This document shows, piece after piece, positions 34,634-45,709 of a DNA stretch of 64,000 nt. A program made the position numbers and the translations under genes. The notes beneath the pieces were generated by a model. It did not search any database, was not told the DNA's origin, and saw only the letters and a list, made by a program, of their open reading frames with translations. Where the stretch lies: assembly GCA_004335835.1 (NCBI GenBank), contig RWJK01001811.1:1-64000 (forward strand), read 5' to 3'. Numbering within the stretch: position 1 is the stretch's first letter; the number at the start of each line of letters is the position of its first letter. This DNA comes from Scenedesmus sp. ARA3. Its lineage: Eukaryota > Chlorophyta > Chlorophyceae > Sphaeropleales > Scenedesmaceae.

Positions 34634-36772
34634 TCAGGGGTAGAACCCTTTGACAGAGTAGCCTCCATCCACAGCCAGCGTTTGTCCCGTGACAAACGCA
34701 GCGCCAGGCCCAGCCAGGAATGCCATGACTGATGCTACTTCGGATGGCTGGGCGATCCGGCCCATTGGAGTGGCTGACACCACCTTTGCCTCAAATTCCT
34801 TGTCCTGCAGCACCTGCAACACAGCACGCAGCACGCAGCAATGCATGTACTCAACTTCACAAGACCTGCAATGTGTGCGGAAAGCAGGCATATTGACTGC
34901 AGCACACGGGTGTGCTTGTCCCGGCAGCAGCAAACAACCGCGAACAGTGCTGTTGAGCCCCTGAACATATGTTGCATCAAAACCGCTGAGGCGCTCCAGC
35001 AAAATCTGGCGCATTGAAGTGCTAAGCAGCAGGCACGCTCAACATGACACCACCCACCTGCATTGCAAGAGGTGTGGCTGTGTACCAGGGTGCAACAGAG
35101 TTCACGCGGATGCCATCTGGCGCCCACTCCACTGCTAGGTTCTTGGTCAGCTGGTTGAGAGCCGCTTTGCTCATGGCATACAGTGTGCCGCTGAACATGG
35201 CCAGGGGCCCGCCAGCAACCGAGCTGTTGAAAAGGATGCTGCTGCTGCCTGCGGCCTTCAGTAGTGGCCGGCACAGCTGGCACAGCTTGAAGGCACTCTC
35301 CAGGTTGGTGGTGAGCACAGTGCTGTAGTCCTGCAAGCCGCATCAGCAGGGGGCTCACGTTTGATTGGGAGTGAAGTTTTTGTCGAAGAAAGCAGCGCAG
35401 GCAGAGCTGTTGCTGTCCCGATGGTGCTTGGCACGCCACACTACCCTCAGCATCCTCACCACCAATGCCAAACGAGGCAAGGCCCTTTGTGCTGCACCAT
35501 CATACTGAATGAAAGCTGCAGAAGTCAACCGTTGCGTCCAGTGCCTGGATCACTTGCAGCAGACGGAAAAAGCCGCCAGCGCATGCCATGCCAGAGAACC
35601 TAACAGCGAGCCAGCATCCTGCAGCTCACCTGATCTGTGAACTCTGATGTGGGCTTGCGAATGTTTGTGCCAACATTGTTCACTAGGATGTGCAGGCTGC
35701 CGCCAAAGGCATCTGACACCTGCACATGATGCGGCAAAGGCAGAGGCAGCGGCGATGCTTCAGCACTATTGCGAGAGGTCTGCTGGCTCAGCTTTGCTTG
35801 AATGCGCAGTTTCGCATCCACTGCGGTCTGTGAGGACTCGGAGGATGTGAAAATTCGTTCTTATACTATTGCACACGTCCAGGGTTACTGAACGCAGCTG
35901 CTGACGCACGGATGCTCCTTCTGCCCCTTGTCAGACATTGCAGCCTGCCTGCTCGTCGATGCGCTTGCAGAATCGATCTCCCAAGCTGCCTGAAGTGAAC
36001 ACAGCTCAGCACATGCATGTATGTGTACACACACATGAGCGCACCTGCTGCACCAGCTGTTCTCGCTGCTCCTTGTTTGCCACATCCGCTGCCATTCCTG
36101 CCACTGCGTAGCCCTGCTGCTGAAAGCTAGCAAGAGCTGCATCCACATCCTGCTGGCTGCGTGAACAGAAATACACCTGCATGCGAAGAGTGCAGGGCAT
36201 CTTCGTCAAGGCTCCTAGCACAGTACAACGCGAACATGTGCCGTACCGCATGTGCTACATGTGGTGTATGCGCAAGCTGCATACACCATGTTGCAGCTGA
36301 CCAGCTCAGCTTGTTGAGTTTGCCGAAAGATGTACCTGCGGACACTGCAGCACCTGCCGGCATCTACCATGCATGCACATGGTAATGCGCATTGCCATCC
36401 AAGGTACCTGGCAGCAGCGCGCAGGATGAGTGTGACAAAGCAGGGCTGCTTGCAATGTACAGCTGCCTGCCAAGCATGTTGCATTCTGCAATACATGTCT
36501 TACCCTTGCCCCCAGAGCACACAGCTCAGCCACTACTGCCTGGCCAATGCCTTTTGTGCCGCCTGCAACAGTACAGAAGCCCCAGTCATGCTGCAGGCCT
36601 GTTCAACCACCTGCTTGCATCTCAGGATTTGATGCTGGTTACTAGCAAGTTTTCGTCCTTTTGTTCATAAAGGCGCCTGGCGATGCTCTGCATGCCCCGC
36701 AGGTTCACCTGTTACGAGTGCTGTCTTGCCCTCCAGGCTGAAGCGGGCCTTTAGTGCTGCTGTGGGGTCCAT
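34634..36772 (-). CDS. Short-chain dehydrogenase, tropinone-reductase-like, complete
   Basis: Six exons (36709-36772, 36504-36562, 36045-36176, 35630-35719, 35058-35330, 34634-34813) join in frame to 265 residues, the normal size for this group. It is a classical NADP(H)-dependent SDR with a Rossmann fold. The cofactor loop TGGTKGIG is formed across the first junction, followed by VYFCSRSQ, the structural motif ILVNNVGTNIRK, and a catalytic Ser (NSSVAG) with Tyr-x3-Lys (LYAMSKAALNQL). The remainder includes RVNSVAPW, TPMGRIAQPSEVAS and a C-terminal TGQTLAVDGGYSV. These blocks, especially NxGTNIRKP and the TPMxRI region, match plant and algal tropinone-reductase-like proteins. Many of those reduce substrates other than tropinone, so the substrate is unknown. 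NNVG replaces the usual NNAG. It is divergent from the desaturase gene, with about 800 bases between start codons. Confidence 0.92.
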
Positions 36773-37567
36773 GTCGCAGTCGCTGTTCAGGTGTGTTGCA
36801 TCGTGTCACACAGACCTCCGGAGATGTGATACAGTGATAGGCAGCCCAAGCTCTGAGCTTGTGGTGTCTACACACACAACAGCAGCAGCAGGTGCTTCAG
36901 CAGAAGTTATGTTGCCAGCACGTCTTGCACACTACAGCCGTACCCCAAATGACGACAACAACATCACAATATTGCAAAATATCTGCCAATGGCCGATCAT
37001 TAACCTCTTGCGGCCGTTTGCCCCGAGTTTCGAACCCTGAGGTGAACCATGTACGCATGACACGCCTACCGGTGGGTAGCACAAGGTACATAACGTCGCG
37101 GTACATGCGCAAACAAGTAGGGTCGTTGTGCATGCTGCCGTGCCGGCCTGCTGCTGTCTGGTCCCTCCTGTACAGCAGGCAACACACCTGTTGATCTTCT
37201 TCCTTCTGCCATGCTCTGGCTCTGAACCGTCTTTATACCTTTTGAAGGGTCGAAAAATCTCTTTGTGCGTCGAGCTGTGGCAAGTGAGTGCCATGTAGAT
37301 GAGATTCTCTTGGCCGGGTTGGGAAAGGAGAGCCCGGACAGCATTGGAGAGCACGCCGAGCGATTACGTGCCCTAAAACTTCTTTTAATGTCATATTGTC
37401 ATATATCTCAGCGATCGTCACAGGCCTGTGCACACTTGCCACCCATCACACCCACACAGCCCTTGGCTCTGGGCTAGCGCCTTACGGTAGATGTTGATGT
37501 GCTTGCAGGCTGCAGTCTGTCCACCTCTACCCAAACACCCACTGCCAGTTTAGCAGCAACAGTAACC
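36773..37567. other. Divergent promoter region, SDR and desaturase
   Basis: About 795 bases separate the two start codons and should hold both promoters. A minus-strand Cys-rich frame (about 36930-37350) was examined as a possible transposase zinc finger, but the spacing does not match any family I know. No TATA box or other element could be fixed. Confidence 0.4.
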
Positions 37568-40500
37568 ATGGTAGCAGCACAAGTTGCCGCCGACAAGCTG
37601 GCACCAGCAGCAGCACAGGAGCAGGTGCAGGATGTACACAGCGACCCTCGCTGGGCTGGCATCAAGTGGACCATCTACAGGGGCATTGCCTATGACATAA
37701 CAAGCTTCATTCCACGCCACCCTGGCGGCGAGTGGCTGGTCAACTTGGCAGTTGGCCGCGACTGCACTGCGCTGTTTGAGAGCTACCACCTGCGGCATGA
37801 CATAGCCCTGCAGGCGTTTGGCAAGCTGCCACAGCTGGCAGACTTCCCTGTGCATGCAGTGGCGCGTGCGCCCTACCCGGGCGACAGCAAGCTGTACTCA
37901 GGTAGGGGCACACCACTGTCCCGCAAGGTGTTGCTTATGAAGGCGGGTTGCAGCATGTGTCATCACCAGCAGCGCACTGTGGCGCTCGGTGCTCATCTAG
38001 TTAAAACACTCAGGGCAGTTGAGGTGCAGCTGCTGTGCGCTTGCTTGTGGTCAGTCCTTGTGGTGTTGATGGTGCTTTCGCTGCTGGCTTTCAGGGCAGG
38101 GCAGCTGCTGATGATTCACCAGTGATGAATCATCAGTTTGCTGTCTGCATGGCTGCATGCTCACGTGTCACACCCACTGCATGCTCAACTGCTACCCTGC
38201 AGCCTCTGGCTCCTACCCACCTGAGCGCTCCTGCGCCTCATGTCAGAGCATGCTGTTGCATGTTATGCCACGCACAGCTGTGTTGTAAGCATGCGTGTTG
38301 CGCGCCGGCCAGCGGACGTCTGCTCTCCTGTGCTGAATGGTATGTGCACTCGCTGCACCACCTGCCGGCATCCCTCACTCATCCTGCCCTTGCACACCCC
38401 TCAGCAAGTTGCTGTGCCTGCTCAAACGTTCACCTGCTGCTGCAGACATCAAGCAGCGTGTGCGCAAGGAGGTCTTTGAGGGGCGCGAGGCCCGGGGCTG
38501 GCACAGGCAGGGAGCCGAGCTGGCTGCTGCTGCTGTGCTCAGCTTTGCAGTGGCAAGCTATGTGCTGTATGCGCGCTACACAGGGTGGCTGGCCGGCCTG
38601 GTGCTAGGTGGGTTTTGCGCACAGAGATGTGCAGGCGGTTGAATCTCATGTGCATAGGCTGTGCGACCTGCCATCAACAGCTGTCACATGTCTGCCTGCA
38701 AGTGGTGGCGACCCCGGGCTGCTGTGCATGTGGCAGAGCTGTTGCATCTGCATCTCGCACCTGCGCTTGTAGATCTGTAGTGAAGTTGTTAATGGAGTTT
38801 TCCGAGTTTTAGCATGAAGTTTTAGCATGTAAAGCAGAGTTGTGTATGTCCTGCAGGCATTGCCGGCGGCTGGATTGGCGTGACCATCCAGCACTGCGGC
38901 AACCATGGGGCCATGTCCACTGTGCCACTCATTAACAACCTGCTGGGGCTGTGCAATGACCTCATCGGCGGGGCCAGCCTCATGTGGCGCTACCACCACC
39001 AGGTGTGCGCCAGCAAGCAGTGCCTGCATGCTGAATACCAGCTGTCAACGGACTGCATGGTGGTTACCCAGAGGTCGAACATGGTATTGCGCAAGCATGA
39101 ACAGCATTCGTGTTGGCCAGGTGTCAGTATACATACGCTACAATCATCTGCCTCAAGACAAACGAGGTTGCCACGCATGAACAGCAGCAGCAGGACAGGC
39201 GAGTGTGCAGGCACAGCTGTCATGCAGTTGCACAGAGGGGGCTCAGCGCCGGCTGTGCGCTACTACTGCGTAGTAGCTGCAGCAGCACAGTCATCGACTT
39301 TTGCCCCCATGCAGATACACCACGTTACAAGAGGTCCCGCCGGCTGTTAATCTTTGCTCCTGCTGCTGTTTGTGCCAGGTGTCCCACCACATCCACACCA
39401 ATGACCAGGAGCTGGATGAGGACGTGTGCAGCTGCTACCCGCTGCTGCGCTTCGACACGCGCCTGCCCCGCCGCGCGTGGCACGCCTGGCAGCACCTGTA
39501 CATCTGGGTGCGTGCACAGCAGCAGCAAGAGCTGAGCTTCAAAAGTTCAAGGTTGTGTGTGCACTTCGTGCACTTTGTGAATGACGAACTGGCAGTAGCA
39601 GCTGCATGCTCACCACACGCGCGCACTGCTGCCTGCATACACTGATTGCAACCGAAGGCACAAACCCTAAGTCTGCTCCTGCTGGCTGTCTGTCATGTTG
39701 GCTGTCCTGCGGCCGCCAGGTGGCGTACCCGTTCATGCACCTGGCATTCCAGCTGGGCGACTTCAACAGCCTGCTGCAGGGCCGCACTGTGGGCGCTGAG
39801 CTGCTGGGGGCATCCACGCTGGGTGAGCATGATGGAGCAGACATTAATGTCGCAGTTGCTTGTGATGCATCTGCATGCCAAGCAACAGGTGCCGCCCTGA
39901 AGGGGGCCTGGTGCATGGGCCAGGGCTTTGGTCTGCTGCTGTCAGCCAGCATGGGCGCTGCTGTCAACAGTAACATTGCAGTGCAAGTAAGCTGCACACG
40001 CTGTGTTCTGCGGATGTCGTGAGCTGGGCCACTGTGCTGCTGACTGCAGTGACTATGCAGCGCATCGGCAAGACACCAGCAGCAGCGGCAGGTGGTGTGT
40101 GCATGGTGTGGTGTTCAGCTGAATGTATGCCAGGCAGCGCTGCGCACAAGTACGGCATGTCACTGCAGCATCACACATCTACAGCCTAACAAACTGCATA
40201 ATATGCCTGCCTGCCTGTGCTCGTGGTTGCGTGGTCTGCAATTGCATGTATATCCTCACAGAGAAGGCAAGCGTGCTGCTGGGGAAGGCCGCGCACTATG
40301 CGCTGCTGCTGGCGGTGCCTGCGCTGCTGCATGGCATACCTGCTGCGCTGGCTGGCGCTGCCGGCTACTCAATCAGCCTGTCGATCGTGCTGGCTGTGGT
40401 GTTCTTTGTGAGCCACAACATGCCGGAGAACAAGCCCAACCTGACCGGGGCAGATGAGACAAAGAAGGTGACTGCTGCGCCTTGCCGTCCAGCATGTGCA

Positions 40501-41489
40501 TGTTTCGATGTGTGATGTGAACGTGACGCACGCGACGAGCAATGCCAGGGGTTGAGCAACCGTGTCACCAGCCCAATCACAGCACATAAGTAGTCACCTT
40601 ACGCTGTGACGGGTTCAAGCGAGCAATGACGCCTGAGGCCGCGCTGTGCTAGGCACATCACATGGGCTTGTGTTAACGCCGAGTGCCATCGGCTGCTGTC
40701 CTGCCGACGCTGCTGCCGCTGCTGCTGCTGCTGCTGCCAGGTGCTGTACACACCGCTGACTGAGCGCGACTGGGGCGTGCAGCAGGTGCTGGCCAGCGCC
40801 AACTGGGGAGGCGTGGTGGGCAACTTCTTCACTGGGGGACTCAACCTGCAGGTGAGGCGGGTCCTGTGATGTGCAGGCGAGGGTCAGGTGCATCCGTGGC
40901 GCTGGCCGATTTCAGCAAGGCCTGGAGGTCCAGCACGCTGCATGTCTTGACTGCATGGTGTTCTGCTGTGCGCAGCAACCGGCCAGCCCCTATGCCGTAT
41001 GATGACTCACCTCATGCCTTGCATGCCTTGGCTCCTGGCTTCATTACTTTGGCCTGTGTGGCTGGTTGGCTGACCAGCATACACCGCCCCATCCACCTGC
41101 TTCACCCCATACACCAACACCACCTGGCGGGCCCTTTTACATACACTACTTACGGCACACTGTCAGCTGCTGTCGCTGCCACAGGCGGCCTATGTGTGCC
41201 TTGCAGGCTATGCTCTCAGCGGATGTGCGCAACACAGCCTGCTGCTTGCCTGCCTGCCTGCTCTGCTGCTCTGCAGGTGGAGCACCACCTGTTTCCCGCC
41301 ATCAGCTTTGTGCACTACCCAGCCATCGCACGCATCGTGGCAGAGGAGTGCGCAGCAGCCGGCGTGCACTACGTGCACCACCCAACGCTGGGCTCCGTGC
41401 TGCGGCGCTTTGTGACATGCCTGAAAGAGCTCGGCAGCGCACCAGATGACACTGCAGCTGCTGCTGCACTGAAGGCGAAGGCAGTGTAA
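37568..41489 (+). CDS. Cytochrome b5-fusion front-end fatty acid desaturase, complete
   Basis: Eight exons (37568-37901, 38446-38607, 38857-39002, 39379-39507, 39720-39822, 40262-40467, 40741-40851, 41277-41489) join in frame to 467 residues. The N-terminal cytochrome b5 domain has HPGG and FESYH, the two heme ligands. Membrane segments follow, with the three His boxes of a di-iron front-end desaturase: QHCGNHGA (first), WRYHH/QVSHHIH (second, across an exon junction) and the diagnostic QVEHHLFP (third, formed across the last junction). Such enzymes add a double bond between an existing one and the carboxyl end of a polyunsaturated acyl chain in ER or plastid membranes. Whether it is delta-4, -5 or -6 cannot be told. 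The first box has Cys where QHD is usual. The start at 37568 has a good AACCATGG context; an in-frame Met 69 bases upstream is an alternative. Confidence 0.92.
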
Positions 41490-42875
41490 TGATGCAAACC
41501 TGCGAGTGGATTGCGTGCGCATGTGCACCCGGGTGTGCAGCAGCGATGAACGCCAGCTTGTCATGCGGTGGCGCACAGACATTGCCATGTGCATGCATCA
41601 TCATCTGGGTGACATGATTTGTGGGGCGCGGCGGACACAGCAGCAAGGATACAGTGCATAATGTTTACAGAGGTGCATCAATCAAGCAGTGATCAAGCAG
41701 CAGGTTAGCTGCGCAGTGCAATATGCAGTCCGGGCTTTGAGTGTCAGCTGCCTGTTCAGCGGAGGAGTTCGGAGGAATTCGGATTCGCTGTTATTTTGTT
41801 CTGGGATGCATCACTGTGGGTGTTGGCGCAGCCCCTTTACACCTATCAGCAGTTTGGCTGATCCCTGTATGCGGCACTGAGCTCAGTGTCTTGCTCGTTT
41901 CACCCCTCCACTCGGGTTGGGTGATGCAGCACAGGTGTGCTAAGGCATGATGCTCATGTGTTCTTCCGATGTGCGTGCAGCAGCGGCTGTGGTGTTCGTC
42001 CAGCTTTTGTAGTAGTGCGGACAATTGAAGGAGGAGCTCCGCAGGTGCCGTACATGTGCGCAGCAGTGTACGGCGGCAGTGCAGGCGGATGCATTGCGCA
42101 TTGAAGGACAAGTGATGTAGTGTGTTAGGGCCAGGTCACCTGTGTTTAACGTTGTGGTGATATGTGTAGCAGCTAGAGTGACCAGCGCTGCAGCATTGCA
42201 GGGGAGCAGCTTTGTGTGGCTTCTCAGCTGTACTGAAGTACTGCTGGCAGCAGATATGACCTTGTCATTGAACAGCAGCCCCACCAAGTCAGTGTTGTGT
42301 GATGCATTTGAGGCTGCTTTCTAGGCCGATCTCCTGTATGGGCTTTGTAGAACTATTGACTGTTGTGTCTCTGCCTTCTGGGCTCTGGCGAATACTCTTC
42401 TGAGAACTTGCCAAACTCTGGGTCGTTGGCAGACATCGCGGCACCAAGGAACGCCTTGGTTTGCAGCAGTTCTGTAACTTTACATAACCCAGGCGTCACA
42501 GAACCACCACTGTATTTGTGTCATGGGAAACCCGCAGAGCAACCAAAATGCTCAACGGCTAAAACACGCATGAGCAGCATCCACGGTGCTTTTGCTGTTC
42601 TTCTTGTGCTGCTGATGACGATGACAGTAACAACGTTGACGCTGTGACTCACATGCCATACATCAACTGCAGCCGCCTAGCTGCCAGTAACATTGGACTG
42701 GTTGTAACTTACAACTTGTAAGCAGGCAGCCCAGGTGTCATAACTCAGGCTTACTTTCATGCAGGATTCAATTTGCCGAAACCGGCCGCTTGCGTCGCTA
42801 TGCTGTGGTCCTAGTGCGAAAAGACCATGAGATGCATCAATGCTAAGCCAAGCACCTCCTCCCAAGGTAGTGTCT
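41490..42875. other. Intergenic between convergent desaturase and protease genes
   Basis: No supported gene. A short plus-strand hydrophobic frame (42570-42647, MSSIHGAFAVLLVLLM…) resembles a signal peptide but leads nowhere. A minus-strand TGTAA lies at 42709-42713. Confidence 0.5.
42709..42713 (-). terminator. Candidate TGTAA polyadenylation signal
   Basis: TGTAA on the minus strand, 163 bases past the stop of the protease gene at 42876. The position fits a chlorophycean polyadenylation signal. Confidence 0.35.
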
Positions 42876-45709
42876 TCATAGCACCGGCACAATAGGCGAG
42901 TCCGCCAGCATTGCGAAGGGCCCAAGCGACCTCTTGTTGATGTTGCAGTTGCTCTGCAGGCGAATGTAGCCCTGCAAGCACATGCAGAAGCCAACGAGAG
43001 TAAGGGCTTCCTGGTGGGGCGCATGAAGTACTTACTTCGTGTGCACAGCAGCATAAACGCACAGGCTTGTGCTCAAGCTTATTAGGCTGACGAGTGTGTG
43101 TTGCTGCATCAAAGCTGGTGCTGCATGTATGCACTCACAGGAGCAGCCATGCTTTCAAATAGCGCTCTCAGCAGGCTGCTGATGCAGCGTTCGAACTGTG
43201 TCTGTTGCACGCCATAGGCCAGCTGCGCCAGTACAGCAACCCTGAGCGGTCACAAACTAGTCATACAGATCAAAGCAAGATGGCGGCAGCGGCTGAGCAC
43301 TAGCACCACCAACAAAACAGCCGGCCTGCTGCTGCAGCTGCCTGTGTGCCGCACCGCATCTCCCCAGCCGGTGCCCCAGAAATTCTTTGCAAGGAAGTAA
43401 GGAATGCCACCGCTGGTGCCATAGCCCACAACAACGACAACATCTGCAGCAAGACATGGCGATGCAAACAATTTTGCGTCGGTTTGTGGAACTGGCTGTC
43501 CTGTGCGGACAGCACCTGCAGCAGTTGTGTGTGTTGTGTTGTGCAGTGTGCCGCCCCTTTAGGCAGCGGGCACATGCATCAGGCTATAAGTTACATCCTT
43601 GGTGTGTCTCTGCTGATGCTGTGCTGCATCACACCTGGAGCAGCAAACAACAGCTTGCGCTGGGACTCATTTGGTGGGCGCTTTGCTAGCCGTCAACAGG
43701 TGGCTAAACCACTTTGAAGCCTGACAACACTCACGGTTTGTAGCTGGCCATTTGTTGTCAGCGTTGCAACCGGCAATGCCGCTCCTGTAGAGCTACCATG
43801 CGCGGCCGTCAGCCTTGACGTTTATCATAGTGGGGGCGGTTGTCACGGCTCGTGCCAGGTCTGTGTTTGTTGTGGGCACTGTCGCCCAGGTGAAGTTGAG
43901 AGCTGCCCTGATGGCGTCTCGACGCGCATCTGGCACGCATGTGTTGCTGTCGCCCTGCCTGTAAGGGGCGTCTGCTTCTGCCAGCTGGCCGCGGCAGCTG
44001 ACAGAGGACACGTAGGTGGTGTCTAAAGCACCGCTGTACCCATTGCGCGTGGCTGCACAAGCAATGCAGGTAACAGGCAGGATAACGTTGTAAGCTTGTG
44101 TAACACAGCTTATGCATGCTATGTATGCTTTCCATGCCTTGAAAAGCTCCAAAATAGCAATGAAAGGCTGCCACAGGTGGCCTGCATGTGTTTGAATGCT
44201 TCAGGACAGGTGGCCGAGTGCGGCAGCAATGCTTGTCAGTGCTGGTTTGTTACTCACGATCGCATTCCATGAGGTCGGACTCTGACAGGTCTGTTGCTGG
44301 GCTGCTGCTTGTGTAGAAGCCAACTGGCTGGCTGTTGAGTGCAGCTGATGCTGAGCGCTTCATGAGCACAAACTCTGTCAGCACAGAGGTGGCAAAAGCG
44401 GCACATGCGCCACAGGTGCCCTACAACACCACAATCATGGTAAGCAGCAGCAGCAGCAGCGGCAGTGGCAGCGGCAACAGCAGCATCAGCATCATCACCA
44501 GCAGGGTTGTCAACACCAAGGCGGCCATGCTGGGTGTGACTGACAGGCCTGGTTTGTGATGCAAAGCGACAAGCGCGAGCCGCTGGTTATTACAGCATGT
44601 GTTGCTTCAGGGCAAGAAGCTGCGCGCGTGTGAAGAGTACCTGTCACAGAGCCAGCTGCGCGGGAGGCACCACTGCTGATGATGGCGTTAAGCCGCATCC
44701 ATCAAACCCGCGCACCTGATCCTTGACGGTCGTCACAAAGCCACTGGCGAGCCAATTGACAGCAGCAGCAGGGCTGGTGCCTCCCAATGTGTATGGCACG
44801 TTGCCTGAGCTGCTGCTGCAGGCCTGCTTCAGCTTGCGGCCAGCATCAGGTGCTGCTGCATGCGACAGCCCAGTGGTGCGCAGTGCAGCAAAGTCCTCTG
44901 CATCCAGGTGGGCCTGGCTGTTGATGCCAAAAGCAACAGCATCATCGCCAGCAGCCTCGGCCTCTCTGTTGAACTTGTCCATCTCACGCAGTGCTGCCAT
45001 GAAGTTATTTGAAAGCGTTTGCCCGCGCAGCTGCTGGCAAGGCCTGCGTCTTGGGTCCTGCAGCCAGGTTGAGCACACTGCCGGCTCCACATTGCTGCAC
45101 ATACTCGCCCCATGCAGCCTCATCATCAGACAATGCCTTGGCAAGCTTGTCCTTCACGGCTTTGGCTTTGGCACCATCCTCGCATCCAGGGCCATTGGGA
45201 TTGTTGTCTTTGCTGCCAGTGGTTTTGTCGTCTGCATGGCAACAAAGCACAGCACAGCAGTACAGCTGGTCGTACCATGTTGTTGTGGCCATTGCTGTCG
45301 AAGCAGGCACATCAATGCTGTCCAGAAGTGGCATGGTAGCAGATAGAAAGCCTTTGCTGCTGCCAGCGTGCTAAATTTTTGTATCATTTAGCTGTGCCAT
45401 CACCTAGTGACTAACCGCAAACAGTTCAGTTCAAAGCATCACACAACGTGCACGTTGCAAACCAACAGCATATGGGCCAATGCAGCTATTGCCGTTCGTG
45501 TCATACAGTGGTTCAAACATTCCAAGATCTGCATGTTTTCCTCATCATCAGAAATTTCTGATTAGTGCAGTGCTGCAATGTGGCAGCTGAGCCGCAGCTC
45601 AGATGCAGCAGTGCTGGCGCACGCGGAGGCGCTGTTGCTCGCCTGTCTTGGCATAAGCACACAGCAGGCCAGCCAGCAGCACAATTACAAGCGTGTTTAG
45701 TCGCTTCAT
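42876..45709 (-). pseudogene. Papain-like (C1A) cysteine protease with two lesions
   Basis: Exons 44716-45231, 44258-44420, 43735-44052, 43355-43443 and 42876-42971 give, in order: an I29 inhibitor prodomain (KFNREAEAAGDD…FGINSQ), VNWLASGFVTTVKDQ, the active-site region QGTCGACAAFATS (Cys present, the usual Trp after it is Ala), the catalytic His in NHVVVVVGYGT formed across a junction, KNFWGTGWGD with the catalytic Asn, and GYIRLQSNCN near the C-terminus. A signal-peptide exon (MKRLNTLVIVLLAGLLCAYA, from 45709) probably starts the gene, but its junction is not resolved. Two defects are visible. The prodomain frame shifts by one base near 45005. A TAG at 43793-43795 interrupts AW…LYRSGIAGCN within exon 43735-44052. 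Other genes here use TAG as a normal stop. It is probably a recent pseudogene; sequencing errors are an alternative. Confidence 0.75.

Noticed and set aside
36930..37354. Possible transposase C-terminal zinc finger on the minus strand
   Set aside because: Cysteine spacing does not fit PiggyBac or another finger I can name, and the frame is not supported on either side.
39888..39988. Extra desaturase exon (GAALKGAWCMGQGFG…)
   Set aside because: It would enter in phase 1 and leave in phase 0, breaking the join to the conserved EKASVLLGK exon; direct joining of the flanking exons matches the family.
42570..42647. Tiny hydrophobic plus-strand peptide
   Set aside because: It resembles a signal peptide but is followed at once by a stop and has no downstream exon with a matching acceptor.
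43793..43795. TAG recoded as glutamine, as in some green algae
   Set aside because: The Ser/Ala/Gln-rich gene ends on TAG and other genes use TAA/TGA normally, so a single interrupted gene is better explained by a nonsense mutation or error.
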